Origin: Nitrospira sp.
GTDB taxonomy: Bacteria; Nitrospirota; Nitrospiria; Nitrospirales; Nitrospiraceae
NCBI GenBank assembly: GCA_018242665.1
Contig: JAFEBL010000032.1
Location: 1 to 64,000, forward strand
DNA length: 64,000 nt
Direction of reading: 5' to 3'
Below are positions 47,907 through 56,196 of the stretch, in pieces. The position numbers and the translations under genes were made by a program. The stretch's first letter is position 1. Each line of letters begins with the position of its first letter. The notes under the pieces are model-generated. The model did no database searches. It was not told the DNA's origin and worked only from the letters and a program-made list of their open reading frames with translations.

Positions 47907-50096
47907 GTGAATTGGTTGTATCGCCTCCTCCGTTGTAGTCTGTGTGCCTCCTGCCTCATTCCTGCGCTTGCAGTTGCTGAGTCTGTTCCCTCGCTACCAT
48001 CCATTACCCATCACCAGCTGACGATCGAACTGCGGCCGGATTCCCATCAACTGGCTGCCACAGATCGTGTGACCGTACGCGGAGGGGCCTCAGGCCAGGA
48101 GTTGGCCTTTTCTCTTGCCCCCGCTCTTGAGCTGGAACGGGTCGAGGATGTCACTCGCTGTCAGGATTCTTGCGAGTCCGCTCCTTCGGTTGCATTCAGA
48201 CGAGAGAGCGTAGCCGGTCGGCCGGAGCTGCCGCGCGTCATCCTCTCGCAGCCGGCAGGGGTTGGAGAAGACGGCCTGGTGCGGTTGAGGTTTTCCTACC
48301 GTGGTGTCATCGACGATCCTCCTCGTGATCCCCGTCATCTGCGATTTGTCACTCCGAGTGAGACGTCCGGTCATATCGGCCCGGAAGGGATCTATTTGAG
48401 TAGTGAGAGCCAGTGGTACCCCGACCTCGACGATTCCCTGGCGACGTATGACATACGGATCACGGTGCCGGAGGGTTGGGCTGCGGTGACACAAGGGACA
48501 GTCCAATCCGATCCCGCGCACTGGATGGTCTCCACGAAGAGTGAAGCGTTGACGGTGGTCGCCAACCGGTTCGTCGTGAAGACTCGTCCCTGGAGGGCGC
48601 AATCGGGACAGGAGATTTTGCTGGCTACGTATCTGTTTCCGGACGACGCGGCGCTGGCGGAGGAGTATCTCGATGCCTCAGCCCGCTATCTCGATGCCTA
48701 TATCCCGCTCCTCGGTCCCTATCCCTTTGCGCAGTTCGCGGTGGTCGAAAACTTTTTCTCCAGCGGCCTGGGCATGCCATCGTTTACGCTGCTGGGGAGC
48801 GGGGTGATTAAGCGGCACTATACCCAGCCCTATGCGTTGGGGCATGAGATCGTGCATTCCTGGATCGGCAATGGGGTGTTCAATCGGGTGAGCCGGGGCA
48901 ATTGGGTGGAGGGGCTGACCACCTACCTGTCTAATTACTACTACCATGAACTCACGGGCGACCTGGTTCAGGCGCGCGAACAGCGACGATTGATGCTCAT
49001 GGGCTATGCGGTCCACGTACGTCCCGGCGAGGAATATCCTGTCATACAGTTTGCGCAGAAGCATGACGAGAAGGACAATGCCATCGGCTATCAACAGTGC
49101 GCCATGGTGTTCCATGCGTTGCGAAGGGAACTGGGCGAGGAGGCGTTCTGGCGAGGCGTGAGGCGGATCACGGAACGATATCTGGGGGCCGTGGCAGATT
49201 GGGAGGATCTCGAGCGGATTTTTCAGGAGTCGGCCGGCCGGAATCTCCGGTGGTTTTTTGCCCAGTGGGTTGAACGGGCCGGTGCGCCGGACGTGGTCCT
49301 ATCGGGGTTCCGCGTGCAACCGTCTCGCGACATGGCCGGGGCGCGGCAGGGCACTGAGGCGCTGGTGCACCTTGCGCAACGAGGAGTTCCCTACCGTGTG
49401 TCGATCGAACTGGAGTTTGTGCTGAGTGAGGGGCGTACCCATCGGACGCAGGTGCAACTTGCCGAATCGCAGCAGGATCTCATCGTGCCGGTGCCGGAAC
49501 GTCCCCTAGCTGTGCGGCTGGACCCCGGTCTTCATCTGTTCCGTCGCATGGCTCGATCTGACCTGGCTCCGATGCTGAATCTCTATGTGACGGATGCGCA
49601 GCGGACTCTGGTCGTTCCGCCTGAGGCCTCTGGATCGCCGGGGCCGTTCTCCGACATCGTGCAACGGATCGTGGCGCAGGAAGCGGCGAAACCCGCTCAG
49701 GCACGCACGGCAGTGGTGACCGCCGGCGAAGACGCAAGCGTTGCGCGCGCCGGATCTTGGCTCGTGCTGGGCGGCCCACAAGACAATCCGGCAGCCGAGG
49801 CAGTGGTGCGGCAGTGCGGCGATCACCTCCGGCTACACGACCAGGGATTTGCCGTGGACGGGAAGACGTACGATGGGGCAGGCATGGCCATGCTGGTCTC
49901 TTGCCGGCGGCAGGATCATCCGGGCAGCGTGGTGACCCTCCTGTATGGCGTGACGCCGCAGGCCTTGGGGCGTGTGGCCCGGCTCTTGTTTTTTTATGGA
50001 TGGCAGAGCTATGTGGTGTTCAAGGATGGGGCCGTGGTTGCACGGGGAGATTGGGAGGATAGGATGACTGCTGAGGTGCTACGTGACAAACCGTAA
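47907..50096 (+). CDS. Exported M1-family-like metallopeptidase
   Basis: A 729-residue protein with GTG start and signal peptide (LLRCSLCASCLIPALAVAES, about 1-25). After an N-terminal beta domain, the gluzincin motif is HEIVH at 313-317 with Glu335 as the third zinc ligand (NWVEGL); the spacing is one residue shorter than in classical M1 enzymes. The substrate motif GAMEN is replaced by GLGMPSFTLLG, and the usual YxKG block with the catalytic Tyr reads IGYQQCAMVFHAL. A C-terminal region of about 250 residues looks like a beta plus alpha/beta accessory domain. It may be a peptidase of unusual specificity or a zinc protein that has lost aminopeptidase activity. It overlaps the next gene by 14 nt. 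Confidence 0.85.
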   Translation: MNWLYRLLRCSLCASCLIPALAVAESVPSLPSITHHQLTIELRPDSHQLAATDRVTVRGGASGQELAFSLAPALELERVEDVTRCQDSCESAPSVAFRRESVAGRPELPRVILSQPAGVGEDGLVRLRFSYRGVIDDPPRDPRHLRFVTPSETSGHIGPEGIYLSSESQWYPDLDDSLATYDIRITVPEGWAAVTQGTVQSDPAHWMVSTKSEALTVVANRFVVKTRPWRAQSGQEILLATYLFPDDAALAEEYLDASARYLDAYIPLLGPYPFAQFAVVENFFSSGLGMPSFTLLGSGVIKRHYTQPYALGHEIVHSWIGNGVFNRVSRGNWVEGLTTYLSNYYYHELTGDLVQAREQRRLMLMGYAVHVRPGEEYPVIQFAQKHDEKDNAIGYQQCAMVFHALRRELGEEAFWRGVRRITERYLGAVADWEDLERIFQESAGRNLRWFFAQWVERAGAPDVVLSGFRVQPSRDMAGARQGTEALVHLAQRGVPYRVSIELEFVLSEGRTHRTQVQLAESQQDLIVPVPERPLAVRLDPGLHLFRRMARSDLAPMLNLYVTDAQRTLVVPPEASGSPGPFSDIVQRIVAQEAAKPAQARTAVVTAGEDASVARAGSWLVLGGPQDNPAAEAVVRQCGDHLRLHDQGFAVDGKTYDGAGMAMLVSCRRQDHPGSVVTLLYGVTPQALGRVARLLFFYGWQSYVVFKDGAVVARGDWEDRMTAEVLRDKP

Positions 50097-51216
50097 CAGA
50101 TCCGTGGTTGGGGTACTGGGTGTGCTGCTGTGCCTGGGCGTGACAGGTTCGGCCTGGGCCGAGGGTCCGAAACAGGCCGCGCCCAAGTTGCCTATTGCTG
50201 TATCGGCCGAACGGCATCTGATCAACGTCCGGCAGCTCACGTTTGGGCGGCAAAATGCCGAGGCCTATTTTTCGTTCAGCGGCGACAAACTCATTTTCCA
50301 GTCCACCAACAATTGGATGAAAGACACGTTTGCCGCAGCGATGTATCCGGCCGACATTCCCCTGGGCTGCTATCAAATGTATGTGATGGATCTCGCGAGT
50401 GAAAAGATCCGGATGGTCAGCACCGGTTCCGGCACCACGACCTGCGGCTACTTTTTCCCCGGCGATCGGCGCGTGTTGTATTCCTCGACGCATTTGCGAG
50501 GGCCGAACTGCCCGCCGAAGCCGAAGCGTGACGGGGGGGCGTACCGCTGGGCGTTGGACGACTACGATCTGTTTTCTGTCAGGATCGATGGGCAGGACCC
50601 TCAGCGATTGACCAACACGCCGGGGTATGACGCGGAGGCCACGGTCTCTCCCAACGGAAAGACCATCGTCTGGACTTCCATGCGAGACGGGGATTTGGAT
50701 ATCTATGCCATGGATCTGGACGGGACCCATCCACGGCGGCTGACCCACGAAGTCGGGTACGACGGCGGGGCATTCTTTTCTCCCGATAGCAAACGGATTG
50801 TCTATCGCGCGCAGCACCCGAGCAATCAGGAAGAATTGGACCAATATAAGGGGCTCCTCGCTCAAAACTTGGTCGAACCAGGCCGGCTCGAAATCTTCAT
50901 CATGAATGCCGACGGGAACGGCAAACAGCAGGTCACAAACAATGGCGCGTCCAACTTCTCGCCCTACTTCCATCCCGATGGTCACCGCGTCATCTTTTCG
51001 TCGAACGTGGAAACCCGCAATGAGGGAGGGAGGCCGGAATTTCACCTCTATCTCGTCAATGAAGACGGAACCGGGTTGGAGCGGGTAAGCGTTGGCGGGA
51101 AGTTCAATAGCTTTCCGATGTTCTCGCCGGACGGCAAGCATCTCGTCTGGGTCTCCGATCGGAACGCGAAAGAGCCGGGAGAGTTCAACGTGTTTCTTGC
51201 TGACTGGGTGCCATGA
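50083..51216 (+). CDS. Exported TolB/WD40-like beta-propeller protein
   Basis: A 377-residue secreted protein starting with GTG inside the preceding gene. Signal peptide VVGVLGVLLCLGVTGSAWA, cleavage near residue 26. Several PD40-type blades are visible, e.g. EAYFSFSGDKLIFQST, EATVSPNGKTIVWTSMRDGDLDIYAMDLDGTHPRRLT, GAFFSPDSKRIVYRA, FSPYFHPDGHRVIFSS and FPMFSPDGKHLVWVSDRN. Probably periplasmic, with a six-bladed propeller used for binding. It is coupled to the M1-like gene upstream and to PAP2 downstream (4-nt overlap). It is not TolB itself: no N-terminal TolB domain or tol genes are present. Confidence 0.88.
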   Translation: MTNRNRSVVGVLGVLLCLGVTGSAWAEGPKQAAPKLPIAVSAERHLINVRQLTFGRQNAEAYFSFSGDKLIFQSTNNWMKDTFAAAMYPADIPLGCYQMYVMDLASEKIRMVSTGSGTTTCGYFFPGDRRVLYSSTHLRGPNCPPKPKRDGGAYRWALDDYDLFSVRIDGQDPQRLTNTPGYDAEATVSPNGKTIVWTSMRDGDLDIYAMDLDGTHPRRLTHEVGYDGGAFFSPDSKRIVYRAQHPSNQEELDQYKGLLAQNLVEPGRLEIFIMNADGNGKQQVTNNGASNFSPYFHPDGHRVIFSSNVETRNEGGRPEFHLYLVNEDGTGLERVSVGGKFNSFPMFSPDGKHLVWVSDRNAKEPGEFNVFLADWVP

Positions 51217-52292
51217 GTGGATCGGGCGACGGGCAGGTTGCGTCGCCCTCGATGCAGCCTGCACCAGCACCGGATTGCCCGCCGGCTCCGGCCGTCATTT
51301 GTTCGATGCTCGTGCTGCTCGGATCGTTCGCCGCACTCTTCGATATCGATGTTCCCATCCTCCGCTTCCTCCGGTCTCACGACCTGTCGGCGCTCCAGCG
51401 GCTCGGCGATCTCGGTGAAAAGCTCGGTAACGGCGGGACTCTCATCACCATCAGCCTTCTCCTCCTAGCCACGGGCTTTATGCTCAAACGGCAGGCATGG
51501 GTGCGAGTGGCGTGGGACAGTCTGCTGGCGCATGGCGTGGTGGCCGTCGTGGTCAACAGTCTCAAACATATCATCGGCCGCCCACGGCCGCGTCTGACGC
51601 ATACAGGCGGGTGGCATTGGTGGCCATCGCTGGAGTCCGGACTAGATTCATTTCCTTCCGGCCATACCTCGGCGACGGTCGCCGTGGTGACGGTCCTGGC
51701 ACGGGCGCTGCCACGCCTGCGCTGGGTGCCGTTCGCACTAGCTGCGTGGGTCGGTGCCAGCCGAATCTGGAGAGGCTCTCATTTTCCCGGCGATGTGGTC
51801 GGCGGGATGGCCTTGGGGTTTCTTGTGGGCTCCGTCTTCAATGCGCCCCTGCGCGCGTGGAAACAGTCCTGCGCACAGGCGCTGGTTCGTGTCGCGCCGA
51901 TGGTCCTCTTACTCACGGGATGTTTTTGGGTTCTCACGCATCGGATTGTAGATCCTGTGATCGATACCGTACTGGCCTCGGTGGGAGTGATGCTCATGGT
52001 GGGTGGCTGGTTGAGCCGTCTGAGATGGAGCCAGCAGGCCACCGTTGTCGGCGGGGGGAACACAGGTAAGGGGTCGAATGCGTTCGTGTGGTTGGGGCTG
52101 GGAGTAGCCACCGGTGCGCCGGTTGTCATCGGGTTGACGGTGCTGCTCTGTGTGGCGCAATGGACCAGCGCTGGGATGGCCTGCGCGTCGTCGGCAGCAC
52201 GATCGTGGTGGGGCGAAGCGGTCTACGGACTGGGTCTGTTCGCGGCAGTGGCGGTAGTGCAATTGCTCAAAGGGCTGGTGCCATTGCAGTAA
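51213..52292 (+). CDS. PAP2-family membrane phosphatase
   Basis: A 359-residue integral membrane phosphatase. The three acid-phosphatase signatures are in order: KHIIGRPRPRL (C1), PSGHTSATVA (C2, catalytic His) and SRIWRGSHFPGDVVGG (C3, nucleophile His). At least six transmembrane helices; after the PAP2 domain an extra C-terminal membrane part of about 130 residues. Likely acts on a lipid phosphate such as undecaprenyl pyrophosphate, phosphatidic acid or a lipid A phosphate. Third gene of the coupled trio; it converges on the GT39 gene with a 4-bp gap. Confidence 0.93.
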   Translation: MSGSGDGQVASPSMQPAPAPDCPPAPAVICSMLVLLGSFAALFDIDVPILRFLRSHDLSALQRLGDLGEKLGNGGTLITISLLLLATGFMLKRQAWVRVAWDSLLAHGVVAVVVNSLKHIIGRPRPRLTHTGGWHWWPSLESGLDSFPSGHTSATVAVVTVLARALPRLRWVPFALAAWVGASRIWRGSHFPGDVVGGMALGFLVGSVFNAPLRAWKQSCAQALVRVAPMVLLLTGCFWVLTHRIVDPVIDTVLASVGVMLMVGGWLSRLRWSQQATVVGGGNTGKGSNAFVWLGLGVATGAPVVIGLTVLLCVAQWTSAGMACASSAARSWWGEAVYGLGLFAAVAVVQLLKGLVPLQ

Positions 52293-52296
52293 TCGG

Positions 52297-54096
52297 TCAA
52301 TGGCCGGGGATACGCATCGCGGGCTTTTCCGCCTCTTCCGGTACATTGATCAGCGATTGACTGGCGAGCAGGATGTAGCCATAGCGTTCCAGCATGACCG
52401 GGTAGTCCATGGTTTCAAACGGCAATCGATTGCGCATGGCTGCGGGCAGCAGAATCATGGTGCGCCCCGGTTGAGTCAGGTAGGGCTTGATGTTGGCCTC
52501 CTCACCTTTCGGGACGACGATGGCTTTGCGCTTGGCATAGAAGACGAGTGAGGGTCGTGGTTGCCCGTACAGAATCAGCCGGTCGTTGGGACCAAGGTTC
52601 AGTCCTGCGACTTCCGCCAACTGTTGCGGCGGCTCGATGACAAAATAGTCGATCAATGGAAACGTCAATTGCATGGCGGCCAGCACCACGAGGGCCAGTG
52701 ACCCGCCAGCGGCCCAGAAGGCCGCCGGTCGCCGCGTGTCGCTGAGTCCGAAATAGGCGACCAGCCCCATTCCCACCAAAAAAATTGAGGCGACAGTGTA
52801 GGGCCCGGGTCCCAGCGTCACCTGTCCCGCCAGGGGAAACTCCTCCACTAGTTTGCCGGCGAATTTGGCATAGAGCGGAGGCAGCAGCGCAAATGCCAGC
52901 GCCAGGAGCGAGCCCACGGCGGTGATCGTATGGATTGCGGCCCGTAGGCCCGGCGCAGCCTGATCGGTCACGCATCGATTCCAATAACAAGCCGCCAGAA
53001 TGGCCGCCGCAGGAAACAGCGGCCCGATATAGTGCGGCAAGCGGGTTGAGGAGAGACTAAAAAAGATGAATCCTCCCAAGACCCACGCCGCGGCAAACCA
53101 TTCGAGCGCACCGGGCGAGGAGGAGGCCTCGACCTCGGCGGGCTGATTAGGCGGCAGGGTTTCGGTGCGTCTCGCCTCACGCCAGCTTCGATAACTCTGG
53201 TACCAGGCAAAGGGAAGCAGGCCACTCCAAGGGAAAAATCCGAGCAGGAAGACGGGAATATAAAACAGCAGCGTGCCGCCATGCCCTTCCATCGCTCCGA
53301 AGAAACGGCCGACCGTGTCCCCCCTGGCGGACGTTGTATAGCGTTCCCCGTGAAGGTTCAGCATCATGAGATACCAAGGGAGCGCGAGGGCGATGAAAAG
53401 CATGAGGCCGGGAATAAGATGCCCGCGACGACGGAACAACGGCCAGGAACGGGTCAGCCATAGGTAGAGACCCACCGCCAGCAAGGGAATGAGGAAACCA
53501 ATGGGGCCTTTGGTCAATGTCGCCAGCGCCATGCCGATATAGAACAGCCAAATGAAGCGCCGCCCTCCTCCTTCTCCATGTAGACCCAGCCAAAAGCCAT
53601 AGAGCGAGAGGGTGGTGAAGAAGATCAGCACGCTGTCGGTCAAGGCCATGCGACTGAGGCCGATGATCTCAAGGTTGAGCAACAGCATCGCCGCAGCAAA
53701 CAGGCCGACGACTCGTCCCCGGCACCGTGTCACAAACCAATATTGCAGCAGAATCAACCCAAGCCCGAACAGTGCCGACGGGAATCGCGCGGCGAATTCG
53801 TTCACGCCGAAGAGATGATAGGAACCAGTCATCAGCCAATACACAAAGACCGGCTTGGCGAAGCGCGGTTCGTAGTTGAATGTCGGGCTGATATAGTTGC
53901 CCGTTTCAAACATTTCCCGACCCGCTTCGGCGTTTCGTCCTTCGTCTCGGTCGGTCAAGCCGAGGGAGCCGAGTCCGACGAAGAACAGCACGGCGGCCAT
54001 CGACAGCAGGAGTAGCAGCGCAAGCGGCTGGACGGAACGATCGATCGGCGCAGACGGCTGCAAGGGGGGGAGCTCTCCGTTCATCTGTGGTTCCAT
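52297..54096 (-). CDS. GT39-family (ArnT/PMT-like) membrane glycosyltransferase
   Basis: A 599-residue polytopic inner-membrane protein with about 12 transmembrane helices. The GT39/GT83 catalytic loop is GSLGLTDRDEGRNAEAGREM with Asp49, Asp51 and Glu52; FAKPVFVYWLM follows as in ArnT. A periplasmic C-terminal domain (about residues 470-590) closes the protein. Such enzymes move a sugar from a polyprenyl phosphate to lipid A or proteins on the periplasmic face. It overlaps the LAB_N gene by 1 nt and is the last gene of the GT2-LAB_N-GT39 trio, which suggests that its donor is made by the GT2 enzyme. Confidence 0.9.
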   Translation of the reverse strand: MEPQMNGELPPLQPSAPIDRSVQPLALLLLLSMAAVLFFVGLGSLGLTDRDEGRNAEAGREMFETGNYISPTFNYEPRFAKPVFVYWLMTGSYHLFGVNEFAARFPSALFGLGLILLQYWFVTRCRGRVVGLFAAAMLLLNLEIIGLSRMALTDSVLIFFTTLSLYGFWLGLHGEGGGRRFIWLFYIGMALATLTKGPIGFLIPLLAVGLYLWLTRSWPLFRRRGHLIPGLMLFIALALPWYLMMLNLHGERYTTSARGDTVGRFFGAMEGHGGTLLFYIPVFLLGFFPWSGLLPFAWYQSYRSWREARRTETLPPNQPAEVEASSSPGALEWFAAAWVLGGFIFFSLSSTRLPHYIGPLFPAAAILAACYWNRCVTDQAAPGLRAAIHTITAVGSLLALAFALLPPLYAKFAGKLVEEFPLAGQVTLGPGPYTVASIFLVGMGLVAYFGLSDTRRPAAFWAAGGSLALVVLAAMQLTFPLIDYFVIEPPQQLAEVAGLNLGPNDRLILYGQPRPSLVFYAKRKAIVVPKGEEANIKPYLTQPGRTMILLPAAMRNRLPFETMDYPVMLERYGYILLASQSLINVPEEAEKPAMRIPGH

Positions 54097-54395
54097 TACG
54101 ATTTGGTTGCCGGAGAGGCTGTGCCGGAATCGGCAGAGTTCGGGCGGTGAATGAGCATGAGATTACGAACGTACACGATGCTCCCGATGCTCTGACCGGC
54201 AATGAACACCGGGTCCAGCCGGTAGATCGCGTAGGCCAGGGTGATCAATCCGCCGATCAAGCTCATATACCAGAAGGCGGTGGGCACCCGGCTTTCGGCA
54301 TGGCGTTCGGAGGCAATCCATTGGACCACCCAGCGCATGAAGAAGATTCCCTGTCCGAGGAATCCGATAATGATCCAAATGGTCTCGGTGGTCAT
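54096..54395 (-). CDS. LAB_N-domain small membrane protein
   Basis: A 99-residue integral membrane protein with three hydrophobic helices. It is a free-standing lipid-A-biosynthesis N-terminal (LAB_N) domain: IWIIIGFLGQGIFFMRWVVQW, ERHAESRVPTAFWYMSLIGG, GQSIGSIVYVRNLMLIHR. ATG 54395 overlaps the GT2 gene by 4 nt; an upstream start is less likely because it would lengthen that overlap. The LAB_N fold is, as I recall, related to the MtN3/PQ-loop transporters, so a flippase-like role for the lipid-linked sugar is possible by analogy with ArnE/ArnF. Confidence 0.87.
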   Translation of the reverse strand: MTTETIWIIIGFLGQGIFFMRWVVQWIASERHAESRVPTAFWYMSLIGGLITLAYAIYRLDPVFIAGQSIGSIVYVRNLMLIHRPNSADSGTASPATKS

Positions 54396-55153
54396 AGGCG
54401 TGCGGGGGCTGGAGGCGTTCCGGTCGCGCGGTAACGGTAACGCAGGCAACGGTGCTGCATCCATCGCACAGCCACCAGGTCATAGAGACCCTTGAAGAGA
54501 CGGTTGCCCACACCGTATTTCGAGGTTCCACGTGTGCGTGGATAATGGCGCACCGGCACCTCGGTGACGGTAAACCCGTGCATCAAGGCAAGGGCGGGGA
54601 AGAATCGGTGCATACCCTCGAACAATTGCAATTTGTCGACCACCGCCCGTCGAAACAGCTTCAGTGAGCAGCCAGTGTCGTGCACCCGGTCGCCGGTGAC
54701 GGCGCTGCGTACGCGGTTGGCGATCCGGGAGGAAATCTTTCGTGTCAGATTGTCATGCCGGTCCTTACGCCAGCCGCAGACCAGATCAAACTCTTTGATC
54801 AAAGGGAGCAGCGTGGCGATATCCGCCGGGTCGTTCTGTAAATCGCCGTCGATCGTCATCACCAGGTCCCCGGTCGATTGCTTGAACCCCGCATCGAAGG
54901 CCGCCGACTGGCCATAGTTGCGATCGAAGTGAAAGACCTTGATTGTGGCGTATTGGGCGGCCAAGCCATCCAGCACCTCTGAGCTGCCGTCCGAACTGCC
55001 GTCGTCGATGAAGATCAATTCGAACGGGGCCGATCGCGATTCCTCGCGGCTATCCAGCACCTTCACGAGTTGCTCTGTCAGGGGTACCAGATTCTCTCGC
55101 TCATCCTTGATGGGGATGACAACGGAAGCCCATGGGCGGGTGGCAACAGTCAT
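54392..55153 (-). CDS. GT2-family glycosyltransferase (polyprenyl-phosphate sugar synthase-like)
   Basis: A 253-residue GT-A enzyme resembling dolichyl-phosphate mannose synthase and ArnC. Nucleotide-binding motif DDGSSDGS at 50-57 and DGDLQNDP (DxD region) at 102-109; HDTGCSLKLFRR and PVRHYPRTRGTSKYG follow the family pattern. Unlike ArnC it has no C-terminal transmembrane pair, so it should be a cytosolic or peripheral enzyme. It likely makes a polyprenyl-phosphate sugar used by the GT39 enzyme two genes downstream. Confidence 0.92.
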   Translation of the reverse strand: MTVATRPWASVVIPIKDERENLVPLTEQLVKVLDSREESRSAPFELIFIDDGSSDGSSEVLDGLAAQYATIKVFHFDRNYGQSAAFDAGFKQSTGDLVMTIDGDLQNDPADIATLLPLIKEFDLVCGWRKDRHDNLTRKISSRIANRVRSAVTGDRVHDTGCSLKLFRRAVVDKLQLFEGMHRFFPALALMHGFTVTEVPVRHYPRTRGTSKYGVGNRLFKGLYDLVAVRWMQHRCLRYRYRATGTPPAPARL

Positions 55154-55455
55154 GGAGCGGGATCAGTTCCTTCAGGCAGCCGTTTACGCATGGACACGGC
55201 GCACATTCTACAAAAGGATTGTTGGATGGTCAAACCTCCCTCACCGAGAATCGCGAGTTGCAGGCTCTGCCGAACCCGACAGTCATGCTGGTGCTGTATG
55301 AGGGCGAGCGCGGTGGGTTCACGATCACCTCAGTGTGAGCCAGAACATATTTTGGTGCTGGATGATCGACTCATGCAGGACTAGGGCGCTGATGAACCAC
55401 CTGTTCAGTTTGGGAATAGAGCGCGAGAGAAGTTGGGGGACGGGGGCGGCTCGGT
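55154..55455. other. 302-bp gap upstream of the GT2 operon
   Basis: Apart from the GT2 promoter I see nothing in it: the small open frames have no family features or ribosome-binding sites, and no terminator with a T-run follows the exported protein gene at 55456. Confidence 0.5.
55205..55233 (-). promoter_or_regulatory. Sigma70-type promoter of the GT2-LAB_N-GT39 operon
   Basis: On the minus strand: TTGACC (55233-55228), 17-bp spacer, TAGAAT (55210-55205), each 5 of 6 to consensus, 52 nt before the GT2 start. Confidence 0.68.
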
Positions 55456-56031
55456 TTACCGACCTGTGGGAGAAGGGTTCGATTCCGCTGCTGCCATGAT
55501 CGTGAAGCGCATGGTGCCCATCAAGCTCATGTCATTGACCTGTTCACCGGCATGAATTTCCACTTTGTAGCGGCCTGGCTTCCAGCCGCCTTCCGCGGGA
55601 AGCAAGGTCAGGTATCCGGTTTGGTCCTCCAGCGCGATGTACATCGCATCTTCCGCCACAACCGGCTGCGCCGCCGTTCCCGCTTCCGGCTCGGGATAAC
55701 AGCGGCTGAACACTTGAAACGACTGGTAGTGCTGGTGCAGCTCAAAGACGATGAAAATCGGCTTCGCGCCGGCGGGGAACCGTTCCGTTGGTGTGACGGG
55801 AACGATTTCATGGGTTCGTTGAAAGCCGATCTCCTCATCGAACCCTTCGGCAAGGACAATGCGGCGAAACATTCCCTCGGGGGGGGCGTCGAAATTGTAC
55901 GGGGTGACGGTTTCGGTGCGATTTTGGAAACCGGGAATCGGAACATTGCGGGTCAGCGGAAGATCTTCGGCCCCAAGCGGGGAGTTGTAGAGAACAACGA
56001 TAAGACAGACCGCCAGGCCTCGCTCCCGCAT
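55456..56031 (-). CDS. Exported protein of unknown function
   Basis: A 191-residue protein I do not recognise. From ATG 56031 it begins MRERGLAVCLIVVLYNSPLG with a probable signal peptide cleaved near GAEDL (about residue 21). The mature part appears all-beta: HEIVPVTPTERFPAGAKPIFIVFEL, DAMYIALEDQTGYLTLLPAEGGWKPGRYKVEIHAGEQVND, MGTMRFTIMA; the end resembles a small Ig-like or DUF-type sandwich. No ribosome-binding site precedes the ATG, but a promoter sits so close that the mRNA may be leaderless. It diverges from the methyltransferase gene. Confidence 0.8.
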   Translation of the reverse strand: MRERGLAVCLIVVLYNSPLGAEDLPLTRNVPIPGFQNRTETVTPYNFDAPPEGMFRRIVLAEGFDEEIGFQRTHEIVPVTPTERFPAGAKPIFIVFELHQHYQSFQVFSRCYPEPEAGTAAQPVVAEDAMYIALEDQTGYLTLLPAEGGWKPGRYKVEIHAGEQVNDMSLMGTMRFTIMAAAESNPSPTGR

Positions 56032-56037
56032 GCCGTC

Positions 56038-56067
56038 TTGGTACACCCGCCTCGGCCGGCCTGTCAA
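56038..56067 (-). promoter_or_regulatory. Candidate promoter for the exported protein, possibly leaderless
   Basis: On the minus strand: TTGACA (56067-56062), 18-bp spacer, TACCAA (56043-56038). Transcription would begin at or next to the ATG at 56031, and no Shine-Dalgarno is visible there. The -10 is a 3 of 6 match. Confidence 0.45.
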
Positions 56068-56140
56068 GGAAGGGCAATGTGACGCGGGAATCAGGATAGG
56101 CCGGTTGGTGCCTTTAAGTCCGGGTCTCGCCGGAGACCGG

Positions 56141-56169
56141 TTGCGGGCGAAATTTGCTTCCTGTTAGAC
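56141..56169 (+). promoter_or_regulatory. Weak candidate promoter for the methyltransferase gene
   Basis: TTGCGG (56141-56146), 17-bp spacer, TTAGAC (56164-56169), 27 nt before the ATG at 56197. Both boxes are moderate matches. Confidence 0.35.
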
Positions 56170-56196
56170 TTTCCCTCTTTTCCACAGGGGGGCAGC

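Noticed and set aside
50020-51270. 416-codon minus-strand open frame over the propeller gene
   Set aside because: Shadow; the plus-strand protein has a signal peptide and repeated blades.
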